64,000 nt of DNA from positions 1,651,020 to 1,715,019 of the forward strand of contig JAAOMT010000009.1 of NCBI GenBank assembly GCA_016748015.1, written 5' to 3'. Both the position numbers and the translations under genes were made by a program. The notes beneath the pieces are model-generated. The model searched no databases, was not told the DNA's origin, and worked only from the letters and a program-made list of their open reading frames with translations. The DNA is from Geosiphon pyriformis. Taxonomy: Eukaryota > Glomeromycota > Glomeromycetes > Archaeosporales > Geosiphonaceae. Of this stretch, positions 44,560-56,855 are shown one piece after another; positions within the stretch are counted from its first letter, which is position 1; each line of letters begins with the position of its first letter.

Positions 44560-45864
44560 AAAAAATTGCTTGAATCTAAAAGATATACAAAATTCTCTGT
44601 TATAAAAGTTTCTGGTTAAATTTAATATTGAATAATAAATTATATTAAAAAAAATATAATATTTAAAATACTTATTATATATTTGACTAAATCATAATCT
44701 AGATTTAGAATTGGTTTTCTAAACTGTAAAAAAAATTTCAATTGTTGAATATTTTAACAACTTATTAGAATATGATATATAATAGCTTATTATAGTAATC
44801 AAAAAATTTATATTAATTGGTATTAATTTAAGAAAATCAAGTTGGAATTAAAAGATCTTTGGCTTTATCTTGATTGGTAAAATTGAAGTTGTTTTAAAGT
44901 CCATAACTTTGAATAGCTCTTTTTTGTTAATGTTATATATTTTTTAATGGATTTATTTTGATGCAAAAAATATATAAAATGTATTAGTTTAAATAAATAA
45001 AACCCAGATTTTTTTGTAAAAGTCTAATAAACTTCTTACTTATAAAAACTTGGCATTTTTAAAAATGCATAAATTATTATTAAAATACATGGCATTTTTA
45101 AAATCAATTGCAAATTCTGATCAAATTCATAAATAGATGATATTTTTTTTAAATTTTCTACTAATATAATGTAAAAAAATATGTTAAGTATTAAACAACT
45201 AATGAAAAAAAAGTGTATAGTACTAACTTCAATTATGTTTAAAGATTTTGGTTTTTTAATTACATTATAATATTCTGAATATTTTTTTTTGGATGATAAA
45301 TCCATAAATAATTTGGCATATTATTGACTATTGAATATGAAAATAAGAGGTTATAACTAAGATGTAATACTAAAATTGAAATCTATTTCAAATATTTTTA
45401 TTTACTATTTTTTTAATCAACAATTATTTACAATAAATTTTTTATTAGCTTTGAAGAATCAGCTTTAATTTGAAAATTAGGGTTTTTCAAGTTGGTTATT
45501 TAATTGTTAATGTTAGACTTTTTTGTCCAAATTCTTTGTTATAAGTCAAAGAGGTTTTTGTGATAACTATTTTTATTGATGTTACTTGAATTTTTGGCTT
45601 AAATGATTTTTTTGATCCCAATATAATTTTTTTTTTAATGAATACTAAAGGAGCTTTTTTTGATTACTTGTTATTTAGAACTATAAAACAAAAATCAAAG
45701 TTTAAATTGAAACCAAAGAGATTTAAAAAATAAATATATACTTGAATTAAAAATGTCATTTTTATTGTGATACAATTTTGTTGTACAATATTACATGGTT
45801 TAAATTTTTTAATTCTGTCCAAGCACTAATTACACACTAGATTAACATTGTATTACATAAAAAA
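44560..45864. other. AT-rich region with one unidentified minus-strand frame
   Basis: The frame at 45036-45305 (89 codons) begins MDLSSKKKYSEYYNVIKKPK and contains LNIIEVSTIHFF and LVENLKKISSIYEFDQNLQL. Similar-looking sequence continues downstream through stops to about 44890. Its composition looks more protein-like than the chance frames elsewhere in AT-rich DNA, but I recognise no family. The remaining sequence (44560-44880 and 45306-45864) shows nothing I can name. Confidence 0.35.
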
Positions 45865-48010
45865 ATGCCACTTCATTCTAAAAAAAAGAAAAGCTAAAGA
45901 TTAAGTTAAAAATACAAAAAAATTATATAAAAAAACACATCATATCACTTTAATAAATGATCATAATATTGAAATAAACAAATTTAATAGATTAAATATT
46001 AGTGATAAAAAGTAGAGTAATAATAATAACAGTAGATGGAATAATACAAAAAATATGAAAGTCATAATTAAATAAATACAAAATTAAAAAAACTTAGTTT
46101 AATATGAAAAAACAACAATTATTTAGGAAAAAAAAAGTAAGACCTTTACATAACAAAAAAAATACCAAAATTAACCTATTAGAATAAATATAAACCAAAT
46201 AATTTATTCACCAAAACAACAGCCAGAACTAAAAAAATTATCACTTTTTTTAATATTAATAATACTTAAATTATAGACTTACAATAGTCTAAATTTAATA
46301 AATCTTTAAGCAATTTAGAAAGTAAGATTAATCTATATGCTAGTTAAATAAAAAAAGAACAAAAGTTAAAAGAACATTTAAAAAAACAACATGCTTAATT
46401 AACTGTCTTTGAATATAATCAAAAAAGAGCTATTTTTAAATATCTTACCTTGTTAAATGATAATAATAGACATAAAAAATCAATACCAGTTTGAAAATTG
46501 CCCAGAAGGTTTTTATTAATAGTAATGTATAAAAAACACAAAAAATTTAATATATTGCAAAGTATTGGTTGCTTAATAATAAGCTTTCAATATTAAAACA
46601 TAAAAAATACCAAAAAATAATTAAAATAATTGATAATAAAGACATTGTAAAAAGATGTTATATTTGGATTAGAAACCAAAACTTCAATACTATTCCAACC
46701 ACATTTAAAAAATTTATTAAGCATGAATTGTTTCCTAATATTAAAATAATAAAGAAAAAAACTATTAGTCTTATAACTGTAATAAAATGGCTTAAAATTT
46801 TTTGTTATTTATTTCAACAATATTATTAAAACTTATATTATAATAGATATAAAGGAAATGACATCTTGTAATCTCGAAAAAAAATTTTAGAAAAAATATA
46901 TGAACATGAAAAATATATGTCAAAGTATAAAAATAAATTTATAGATTGAATATATTCTAACTTACTTAATAAAAAGAAAAAAAGAGTTTTTGTGATCCAT
47001 GATGAATGTATTTTTTATTCAAATAATGGCAAGTATAGCATATGAGCTGAATATAGAAATTTGTTATTAAGAAAAAAAAAATAGAAAATCAATTATAATT
47101 AGTAAATTTCCAATTAAAATTGATAAATATTTATGTTTACAACAAAATAATATAAAAAACTATTCTAATATACCAGAAAAAACATAATATTATTTGCAAT
47201 CTGATATAAATCAAAATGGTTATTAGACAGCAGACTATCTTTTTAAACAAATTAAATGTAAAGCAATTCCAATTTTTGAGAAATTATATCTAAATTATAT
47301 AGTTATATTTGCTTTTAATAATAGCTCTAATCATGCAGCATTTAGTAAAGATGCTTTAATTACAAACAAAATAAATTTAAGTCCAAGTAGAAAGCAATCA
47401 TTAATACAAGATACTTTTTTTAAATTAGATAATTAATTATAATTGATGATCTTCCTAAAAACATATTCAGATAAAAAACTTTAAGGATTGCCTAAAGAAA
47501 TTAAACAAGTATTAATAGAATGAGAAAAATAGTTATCAAAAGAATTGGTATTAGAATGCCAAAAATACAAAAAAAAAATCAAAGATTCTTTAAGAGTTTT
47601 TTGTTGTGCATATTGAATAATATTTTTGGAATTCAATTTTTTTGTTCAAAAAAATGCAATTGAAGAATTAATTAAAAATATAAAACATAAATGCATTTTT
47701 TTTCCAAAATTTCATTGCAAATTAAATTTTATTGAAAAATATTAGGAAGTTACTAAAAAATATGCACATAAAAAATATGATTATTCATAAAAAATATTAC
47801 AAAGAACAGTATCTAAAAGTCTTGAATCAATATCTTTAATAATTATTAGACAATTTTTAAGAAAATGTTGATGTTATATAAATCTTTATAGAAAAAGTTT
47901 TAATAGAAAATTAGTAGAATATACTATAAAAAATATAAATTTCATAGAAAAATTCCAAATAATATTTTTGAAGAATTAAACAAATTAAATAATATTCAAA
48001 CATTGTAATA
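45865..48010 (+). pseudogene. DDE transposase relic
   Basis: Start ATG at 45865 (MPLHSKKRKAKD). Phrases recognised in order: KEQKLKEHLKKQHA (about 46350-46395), AKYWLLNNKLSILKHKKYQK, DIVKRCYIWIRNQNFNTIPT with TTFKKFIKHELFPNIKI and TISLITVIKWLKI (46569-46829), EHEKYMSKYKNKF, RVFVIHDECIFYSN (first catalytic Asp, 47001-47003), FAFNNSSNHAAFSKDAL (second, now Asn, 47317-47319), LPKEIKQVLIE and PKFHCKLNFIEKY (catalytic Glu, 47734-47736). The last phrase, KKYKFHRKIPN, needs a frame change. I recognise this as a DDE-superfamily protein type common in fungi. Trp-to-stop, Glu-to-Lys and Asp-to-Asn changes show it is dead. No terminal inverted repeats were identified. Confidence 0.75.
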
Positions 48011-48189
48011 CTGTATTTGGTTTTATATTATATAAAATTTAATAAATTTTATTTTTTATTATAAATAATATATTAAAAACATATATATATTAACTAATAA
48101 AATTTAATTATATAAATAAAAACACATAAAAATTATTATTTAAAATTTTAGACTGATTTACATTTTTGATAATTATAAATAGTTTATAT

Positions 48190-48683
48190 TATATTAATAA
48201 AATATTATTATTATTTAATTAAAAAAATATTAATCTATTCTATATTATTAACACTCTATGTTAATAGAATCTAATACTTAATTACATTAAACCAATAACT
48301 CTTAATTATGACTATTAATAAAATACTAATTTTTTATTTTTGTTTTTGTTTTTTTTTGTTTTTTTTTGTTTTATTTTTTTGTTGTTTATTAATTGATTAA
48401 AAAAATTAAGTACCAAGTATTTAATATCAAAAATAGTTTAATAAAAAACCTAAAAACAAGAGTAAAAATTTAAGGATAGCTTACCAAAAGAGCATGAGTA
48501 CTAGAATAAACTGGTTACTATGCTGAAAAAAGAAATTTATAGAAGAAATTATCAATTAAATCTTTATTTATTATACAAAAAACTCAACCAAAATCTTCAG
48601 AAATTATCAACATTTTCAGCTATTAAGCACTAAGTTATGAGTTTGTTATTTGTTCCAACAACCCAAATAATTATCTGTAACAT
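48190..48683 (+). repeat. 5'-truncated dUTPase-family LTR
   Basis: It aligns with the solo LTR at 28469-29362 from about 28820 on, so the first 350 bp are missing. It ends ATCTGTAACA and is followed by a primer-binding-site remnant (TTAGTGCTTTTTGTAAAG). The upstream 48011-48189 is AT-rich without assignable content. An identical second copy at 49662-50155 is part of the assembly duplication. Confidence 0.75.
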
Positions 48684-48906
48684 TTAGTGCTTTTTGTAAA
48701 GTATAATTCAACAAAAAACTATCAATTGAATCTCTGTTTATTATACAAAAAACTCAATTAAAATTTTTAGACTTTAAAATCTTCAGAAATTACCAATATT
48801 TTCAGCTATTGAGCACCAAGTTATGGGTTTGTTATTTGTTTTAACACCCCAAATAATTATTTGTAATATTTGATGCTCTCTGTGAAGTATAATTCAACAA
48901 AAAACT
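48551..48906 (+). repeat. Tandem duplication of LTR end plus primer-binding site
   Basis: Unit 1 (48551-48720) and unit 2 (48721-48906) each contain the U5 end of the LTR, its GTAACA or GTAATA terminus, the primer-binding site and the first leader bases ATTCAACAAAAAACTA. They differ by scattered transitions and a short insertion in unit 2. The arrangement is U5-PBS-U5-PBS. It is repeated at 50023-50378 only through the assembly duplication. Confidence 0.75.
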
Positions 48907-49376
48907 AGCACTAACATTAATAATTTAGAAAAGTAGCAGAATTAGAAATAATAAGAACAAATCATTTAAAATTTGCCAAATTTTTATTTTAATATTACTA
49001 AACTTATCTTGAACTGACAAGTAATTATTGACCAGCAAAATCAGCTTTCAACTTCTATGTCAATAAAAAAATTAAATTCTACTTGAAAAACCAAGAAAAT
49101 TTAAAAACCACTCTTAAAAATTTATACAGTAAATTACTTCAAAGCATTATGTTTTCACAAAATCATTTGTTTGCTTCACTAATTACAGAAATAAATTGTG
49201 AAATTGAAAATTACATCCAGCAAAAATTTTTTATTATCTTTGCAGACAAAAAATAATTACAAACTTTAGCAAAAACACCAAAAAAAATACAACTACCTAC
49301 TTAAAAGAAACCAAAAATTATTTTACTTATTTACTTATCATATTATTATACATTAAAAAATACTATTCACATACCA

Positions 49377-49396
49377 NNNNNNNNNNNNNNNNNNNN
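49377..49396. other. Assembly gap, 20 N
   Basis: Exactly twenty N. The sequence before the gap reappears after it, so the true gap is probably negative (overlapping contig ends). Confidence 0.98.
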
Positions 49397-50848
49397 TATA
49401 AAAAATATAAATTTCATAGAAAAATTCCAAATAATATTTTTGAAGAATTAAACAAATTAAATAATATTCAAACATTGTAATACTGTATTTGGTTTTATAT
49501 TATATAAAATTTAATAAATTTTATTTTTTATTATAAATAATATATTAAAAACATATATATATTAACTAATAAAATTTAATTATATAAATAAAAACACATA
49601 AAAATTATTATTTAAAATTTTAGACTGATTTACATTTTTGATAATTATAAATAGTTTATATTATATTAATAAAATATTATTATTATTTAATTAAAAAAAT
49701 ATTAATCTATTCTATATTATTAACACTCTATGTTAATAGAATCTAATACTTAATTACATTAAACCAATAACTCTTAATTATGACTATTAATAAAATACTA
49801 ATTTTTTATTTTTGTTTTTGTTTTTTTTTGTTTTTTTTTGTTTTATTTTTTTGTTGTTTATTAATTGATTAAAAAAATTAAGTACCAAGTATTTAATATC
49901 AAAAATAGTTTAATAAAAAACCTAAAAACAAGAGTAAAAATTTAAGGATAGCTTACCAAAAGAGCATGAGTACTAGAATAAACTGGTTACTATGCTGAAA
50001 AAAGAAATTTATAGAAGAAATTATCAATTAAATCTTTATTTATTATACAAAAAACTCAACCAAAATCTTCAGAAATTATCAACATTTTCAGCTATTAAGC
50101 ACTAAGTTATGAGTTTGTTATTTGTTCCAACAACCCAAATAATTATCTGTAACATTTAGTGCTTTTTGTAAAGTATAATTCAACAAAAAACTATCAATTG
50201 AATCTCTGTTTATTATACAAAAAACTCAATTAAAATTTTTAGACTTTAAAATCTTCAGAAATTACCAATATTTTCAGCTATTGAGCACCAAGTTATGGGT
50301 TTGTTATTTGTTTTAACACCCCAAATAATTATTTGTAATATTTGATGCTCTCTGTGAAGTATAATTCAACAAAAAACTAGCACTAACATTAATAATTTAG
50401 AAAAGTAGCAGAATTAGAAATAATAAGAACAAATCATTTAAAATTTGCCAAATTTTTATTTTAATATTACTAAACTTATCTTGAACTGACAAGTAATTAT
50501 TGACCAGCAAAATCAGCTTTCAACTTCTATGTCAATAAAAAAATTAAATTCTACTTGAAAAACCAAGAAAATTTAAAAACCACTCTTAAAAATTTATACA
50601 GTAAATTACTTCAAAGCATTATGTTTTCACAAAATCATTTGTTTGCTTCACTAATTACAGAAATAAATTGTGAAATTGAAAATTACATCCAGCAAAAATT
50701 TTTTATTATCTTTGCAGACAAAAAATAATTACAAACTTTAGCAAAAACACCAAAAAAAATACAACTACCTACTTAAAAGAAACCAAAAATTATTTTACTT
50801 ATTTACTTATCATATTATTATACATTAAAAAATACTATTCACATACCA
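49397..50848. repeat. Right copy of 1452-bp duplication flanking the N gap
   Basis: See the left copy at 47925-49376. Features inside (LTR end at 50155, primer-binding-site duplication, start of gag) should be counted once. Confidence 0.93.
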
Positions 50849-51287
50849 TTCAGATCTATATTACCATCAATTACAAAAACACAATTATTCAGAGTACTAT
50901 TCCAAAATAATCAAGAAAAAGTCAAATTATTAGGAACCTACAGTGATTTTTTTGAAGGATTTAAATTACAACTAACAATATCATTAAAACTTTAATTATT
51001 ATCACTTCAATCAAATTTCGAATCTACCAGTTATTAGAAAAATACTGATTCAGAAGAAAAAAAAGACAACAATCAAAAAAATAATAATCAAACCCTGATT
51101 CTAAATAATCTGAAAGTTCAAACTCTGATTGTTTAAACCCAATCAAATCCAATCAATTCAAACCCTGCTCTTATTCTTCCAGAAAACTTACTTTCAGTTA
51201 TTCTGATTAATTTACTATCAGTAATACCAATTGCCACCTAATAGCAATTACAACAACAATTACTACTTATACCAATAGTCTATACAT

Positions 51288-52203
51288 TATTACAGATGAT
51301 TATTTGGAGTGTTGAAACAAATAACAAACCCATAACTTGGTGCTCAATAGCTTGAAATGGTGGGTAATATCTAAAGGTTTTGTATCTAAAGGTTTTGGTT
51401 AAATTCTTTGTATAATGAACAAAAATTTACTGGTTGTTTTTAGTAGTCTCTCAGAATCGCAATTCTATCAAATTTTTTTCTCAGTGTGATGGCTGATAAT
51501 CTTTCTGGTAAGCTATTCTCAATTTTATGAGTGTTTTACCCTTGTTTTATGGGTCTTTTACCAGTTCCTATAATGTCTGTAACTTAGTGCTTAGTCTTTG
51601 ATCAATTAGTAAACAACATAGAAACAACAAAAGAAAAAAAATTAAAAAATTAAAAAAATTAAGCCAAGATAAAAACAATTAGTATTCCATCAATAGCCAT
51701 GATCAAGAGCTATTGTTTTAGTATGGTTAAGTATTGGCAACTATCAACATAAAATGTTGATAGTTGAAGTTTTGATGAATAGTTTTCAATCAAATAATAA
51801 CAACATAAATTGAATAGAGATAAGTATTTTATTAATATTTTGATGATTTTACTTTAATGAATATGAACTATCTTTGAAGTGATTAGTAAATAAATAGAAA
51901 AAGAAGTCCAAACTAAGAAGTCTGTCTTTTTTGTTTTTAATATTACTGCTATATATACATATTTAAGATTCCTCAATTTCTCAATTCTTTACACCAGGAA
52001 TTCTAAAATTTCTGAAATTCTGCAATTTCTTGAGAGAAATCCTGGAATTCTGGAATTCTGCAATTCTTTGTATAAGAATTCTGTAATTTCTGGAATCTCG
52101 TAATTTCTCTAAGAAAAATTCTGAAATTCTTTTTTTACTACATCTATTTTTGATTGGCTAATATATATACTACTATGATTCTTATATTCTATGAATAATA
52201 ACA
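51288..52203 (-). repeat. Antisense dUTPase-family LTR inserted in gag of copy E
   Basis: Aligns with the LTR of element 1 in the same orientation. Left edge TATTACAGATGATT (TG decayed to TA), right edge ATAATAACA. The gag of element 1 is continuous across the matching point (about 8995-9005), so this is an insertion. It includes the GAATTC repeats (52000-52120). No target duplication is evident. Confidence 0.8.
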
Positions 52204-55095
52204 CCAATTGTAAAACTTGAAAAATTTACTGATAAAAAGAACAATGTTCAAGCATGACTAAATAATATAACAAAAGCCATTGCAGCCAACAAATAAGATG
52301 ATGCCAGAGTACTTCAAGTCATTTTATACTTTCTTTAGAATATTACTAACTTGTAGTATTAAAGCTTAGTCAAAAAGCCATAAATCTTTAACATGTTTAA
52401 AACTGTGTTTCCACAATATTTCAGTGATCACAACAGCATTAATTAGTTATTAACTAGTTTTATCACTATTAAACAAAATAATACTAAAACAGTTACCATG
52501 TATCTGAAATATTTCCATTAAAATCTGCATCAAATTTAGGCAATTGAAGCTAATTACTTTATAGCATCACAGATTTTGAATCAATTCATCTATAAATTAC
52601 ACAATAGCTTGTTATAACAAGTATACTTAATACACCTAAATACTTTTCAAGATATAGTCACACATGCCAGAGATTTTGAATCAGCTAAACTTAAAGCCAA
52701 CCATGTCCAAGCTGTAAATCTAGTGATAAATAAATTATCTAAATTGGATTCTAAGCTAAAACAATTTAGTAACTCTATTAATCAGAAATTAGAAAAATAC
52801 TTAACTAATAATTAAGCAATTTATTAATCTTTTTAATGTTATAACAACCAAGAAAATTTTAATTGCTTTTGACAACAATCACATCTATTATTATTAGCCA
52901 ATTTATTATGACAACAAAAAACATGTAATTGCTATTATTGCGATAAACAAAACTATCTAAAAGCAAATTGCCACTCCAAATTTAATAACTCACAAACAAA
53001 AAACCAATATAGAAACCTTAATCACAAATTTCACATTCAAAACTATGCTAATAATTTGTTATTGAAACAATACTAACTACATTACATACCAATAACATAA
53101 TAATTAATATATTTACCTCCCATTTATTAAACTTTAATACCAATAATATATTAATTGCAGCCAAAAGTAATTTATTAATCTTAACAAATTCAAACACTGC
53201 TTCAATATATTGTGCCAATATTAAACAGAATCCAAAAACTGAAAATTATTCACATCCAACAAAATTGGAGATTGACAATAGTTATGTACCAATTAATTTC
53301 CAGTTCATTAAACTAGTCATCAAAATCACATCCAAAAAATTCAGAAAATAAGTATATTTAAAACTCGAATTTTTAGAACTATTTAAGTTTACTAGTAACT
53401 TCAAAAATTACAACACACAAATCACTAAAAACTAGCCCAATACTACTTACCAACAACATTTCATTAGCAATCATCACAAAAAACAAATTACTAGCTGCTA
53501 TCTTCTTATTTAAGTTGAAAAACCAATCAAAAATCTTATTATTTAATAGAACCACTCTTAATATTAAACTGATTATTATTATGTATACTAATATCAAAGT
53601 TGATAGCCACCTTATTAAATTAATTTTTAATAATGATTTAGCAAACAGCATTATTACACAACAATTTATAAACCAATTAGGTTACTAAGTTAATTGTGTT
53701 ATCAGTGCTAAAATTATTATAGCCAATGAAACAACCAAAACTTTAATTGGTAAAATTGATGATTTTTTTTTTGAAGTCAATAGTATTATTACATTCATCA
53801 AAGTTCTTATCATAGAAGCCACACAATACCAAGCTTTTGTTAATAATAATTGGTTGTCCAAGACCAATATTGTTTTTGACTAGACTACCCAAAAGCTTTA
53901 ATTTAATCAAAATAGTTAACATATTCAGATACCAGTTATCTGCAGTTACTTTAAAGCAATCTAATCATAGCCACTAATAAAAGTTAAAAAAAAAAACCTA
54001 TCTAAAAGACCTATTAAGTCTTGTAAGCTAAAGATGATTACAACAAGCTATTACTAATACTTTCTTGAAATAACAAGAAAAAAGGAAAAAAAAAGACAAA
54101 CTGCAAGCTATCACTTTTACAAAAAAAACAAATAATAGTTAACATATTTTATACTTATTAGAACCAAGAAAAAAACCATTCTATATTTTACTCAAATGCA
54201 AAGACTGCAAAAAAAGCTTTTCTTTATAAAAGTTTGGATATTGTCTAAAAAAGACTACTATATATATATCTGCTATTATTGCAAAGCATATCACAAAAAA
54301 TGCTTTGGTTACCCAAAATAACAAAAAAAATGGGACAATAAACTATGTTTTATTTGTAAAAAAACACTACTTGACAAAAAAATATAGAATAACATTCTTA
54401 AGTGAGAAGAAATATGTAATGCATTATGTTAATACATAATCTTTATTAGCAACTGGATAAGTAAAAAAATGTTTTTTAATACCACATAAAACAGAGCTTT
54501 CTTGTATTTGAATAATTATTTACATAACAAAAATAAAATTTGAAAAATGATAAGTGCTAAAGTCAAAGCACTTTATCCAGCAAAATATTGGTGATCAAAA
54601 ATAACCCACCAAAATTTATTGAAACTGTTCTTATTTCCAATTCAGATACATTTATTAATATCTTGAATAATTCAAAACAATTCCACAAATACTACCAAGA
54701 TCTAGCATCTACTTAAGAAGAGCAAGAATAGTATTTAAAACAACTAAATACTAAACTTTATAAACATTACCTAATTTTCAGTAACTTTAAATATTGTGAT
54801 AATTGTAATCTTATTTACAATCTACTATCATGTATAATCTATTTAATTTCTGAAAAGAAAGAACCAATCAGCAACTGCACTTTGGAATCAGAATCAAAAT
54901 TAAAATTTAATTCTAATTCAGACTCTAATAATGACAACAACAACAGTTCCAACTCTATCTACAATAACAATAACAATAATAACAATTCAAATTCTAATAA
55001 AAACTTCAAACAATATATTGCACTTTCAGATCTTTTCAAAAAGCTAAGAAATTTAGAAGATTTTAATAAAACTTAATATTAAAAAAAGAAAATAA

Positions 55096-55335
55096 TGTTA
55101 CTTATAGAAATTAAGAATTATAATAAGTAAATAAAATAACCAATCAGAAATAGGCATAGTAAAAAGAAAAATCTTAGGATTTTTTTTGAGAAATTACAAG
55201 ATTCTAGAATTCCAGAATTTCAGAATTTCTTTCAAAAAAATTGAAAAATTTCAAGTAATCTTGTATAACATGAATTATGTATATATAGCAAGAATTTTAG
55301 AAGCAGAAAAAGCATTCAATAGAGTTTAAAACAAC
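55096..55335 (+). repeat. Truncated dUTPase-family LTR (U3 only)
   Basis: Starts TGTTACTTATAG and follows the LTR at 28469 through the repeats and the TATA box (55277-55288) to about GCAGAAAAAGC. It ends roughly where transcription would start, then the sequence switches to copy D on the other strand. It cuts copy E upstream of its dUTPase domain. Confidence 0.7.
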
Positions 55336-56855
55336 AATAGTATTGGTGTTTTTAACTTTTTTTTTATAATATACTTTATATAAAAATTGCTGCAGATAAG
55401 TATTTAATTTTGTATATTTTTTTTAATTGAGATTTCCTAAGTAATCAAATAAGTTCTTTGTAATTAGTATATAAATCAAATGGTTAACAAAGATAATGTT
55501 TTCAGTTTTGTATAATCTAGTAAATAATGAGACATTTTAAATCAATAGTATTATATATTTTCTCAATAATATTGGTGTTGTAACTGATATAAATAATTAA
55601 ATATACTTAATTATTAGGTTCAATTTATAATAAAACAGCTTTTAGTGTATTTTTTAAGATGTTTATAGTTATAATAAAGTGTTTATTAAAGTTTAAGTAA
55701 ATCAAAATTGGTGTTTTTATCAGTTGTTATTTGAAATAATTAAAAAATTTTTATTGGCTGGTTTTTTATATATATGAAATATGTTTTGACAATAAGTAAT
55801 AGAAAATTTTGACAATATTTAAAAAGTTTTTGACAAATTAACAATAATATTTGGCCAGTTTTAAAAAATTTTTTAATTCTCAAAAGTTGATTAAAACAGA
55901 GAAATTCTTAACTTTTTAAACTTTGTTAGAATTTGGTTTCATTTTATTTTTGCTAATTATATGTTCCAGAAATTTCAGTTTGGTTTTTCCGAAAAAACAT
56001 GTATCAAAATTAAATTTTAGTCCTAAATTTTAGAAATAATTAAAGACTTGTTGAAAATAAAGCAGATAGTTATTAAGAATTTCAGAAAATATATTGGTAT
56101 TATCTAAGTATATTACAATTAATTTTCAAAAAAAATTTTTGTATACAACATTCTTCAAATGTTAAAAAACAACTGAAATATTACAAAGTCTAAAAAACAT
56201 TACATTGAATTCGAAATTTTTATCTTAGATAATAAAAACCATTTTTTTTGTTTATAAAATTCATTTCGACTTGTTAATATTTACTGATTAAATTTAAGAA
56301 TAAAAACCATTTCTTATTTTCTAAATTATTAAAAATTTTTGAATAAGAAGAGTTAAATAACTATTTTTTTAAAGAATACTGTTAGGTTTTCAATAGTTTA
56401 TGCAAAAATAGATTTTCTTATTTTTTTTGATAACCAACATAACTGGTAAAAACCAAAAGCTTAACAATTTTTTAATTAATTTATTATCTAATATCTATTA
56501 TACTTCTTGTTTAATTAAGTTGTTACTATCTAGAGTCATTCAATAGGTTTATTGTTTAATAGATCTTATATTTTTAGTGTCAATTTTATGTTTTACAATA
56601 TCAGTATGTTTAAATTTGTTTTTATTGACAAAGATATTAGCATATTAGTTTAAAAAAACTTTGAGTTATATTTGTTATAGAGTATTTAAATTTTTCAAAT
56701 TTAAATTATCAATTTTTTTTATAATAAATAAATAGCTTTTTTTTAGCAGATTCTATATTTAATTTTCTCTTATTTTTTCTTGGTCTGCTATTTTTTCAGA
56801 TGATTGATTTTGGTGCTTGTTTTTTGTTGAATTATACTTTACAAAAAGTACCAAA
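55336..56855 (-). pseudogene. dUTPase-family gypsy copy D: RNase H/RT fragment joined to leader
   Basis: Similar to copy B 18100-19480 in the same order: TATTGGTGTTTTTAACTTT near 55340, the GTAATCAAATAAGTT segment at 55438, and RT-derived sequence to about 56760. There it jumps directly to a leader/primer-binding site (56800-56855). About 5 kb between RT and leader is missing compared with element 1, so this is an internally deleted copy. No reading frame survives. Confidence 0.65.

Larger units (their letters stand above)
47925..49376. repeat. Left copy of 1452-bp duplication flanking the N gap
   Basis: Identical, where compared, to 49397-50848 with a constant offset of 1472. Both copies abut the N run, the left one by its end and the right one by its start. 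It spans the end of the DDE relic, the truncated LTR and the gag start. Confidence 0.93.
48907..55090 (+). pseudogene. dUTPase-family gypsy copy E: gag to dUTPase linker, interrupted
   Basis: Plus-strand counterpart of element 1. The gag start is at 48907-49376 and again at 50379-51287. It breaks at an antisense LTR (51288-52203) and resumes with AKLEKFTDKKNNVQA-like gag core at 52204-52820. Phrases there include SAKLKANHVQAVNLVI and KLSKLDSKLKQFSNSINQKL. The knuckle is near 52930-52975, protease at 53560-53900 (ALLITNNWLSKTN-like) and the Cys-rich block around 54160-54420. The acidic linker frame at 54882-55076 (Asn/Ser-rich, then NFKQYIALSDLFKK) matches 6040-6180 of element 1. It stops before dUTPase, at the LTR at 55096. 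Stops are dense. Frames on the minus strand at 53379-53867 are shadows of the protease. Confidence 0.75.
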
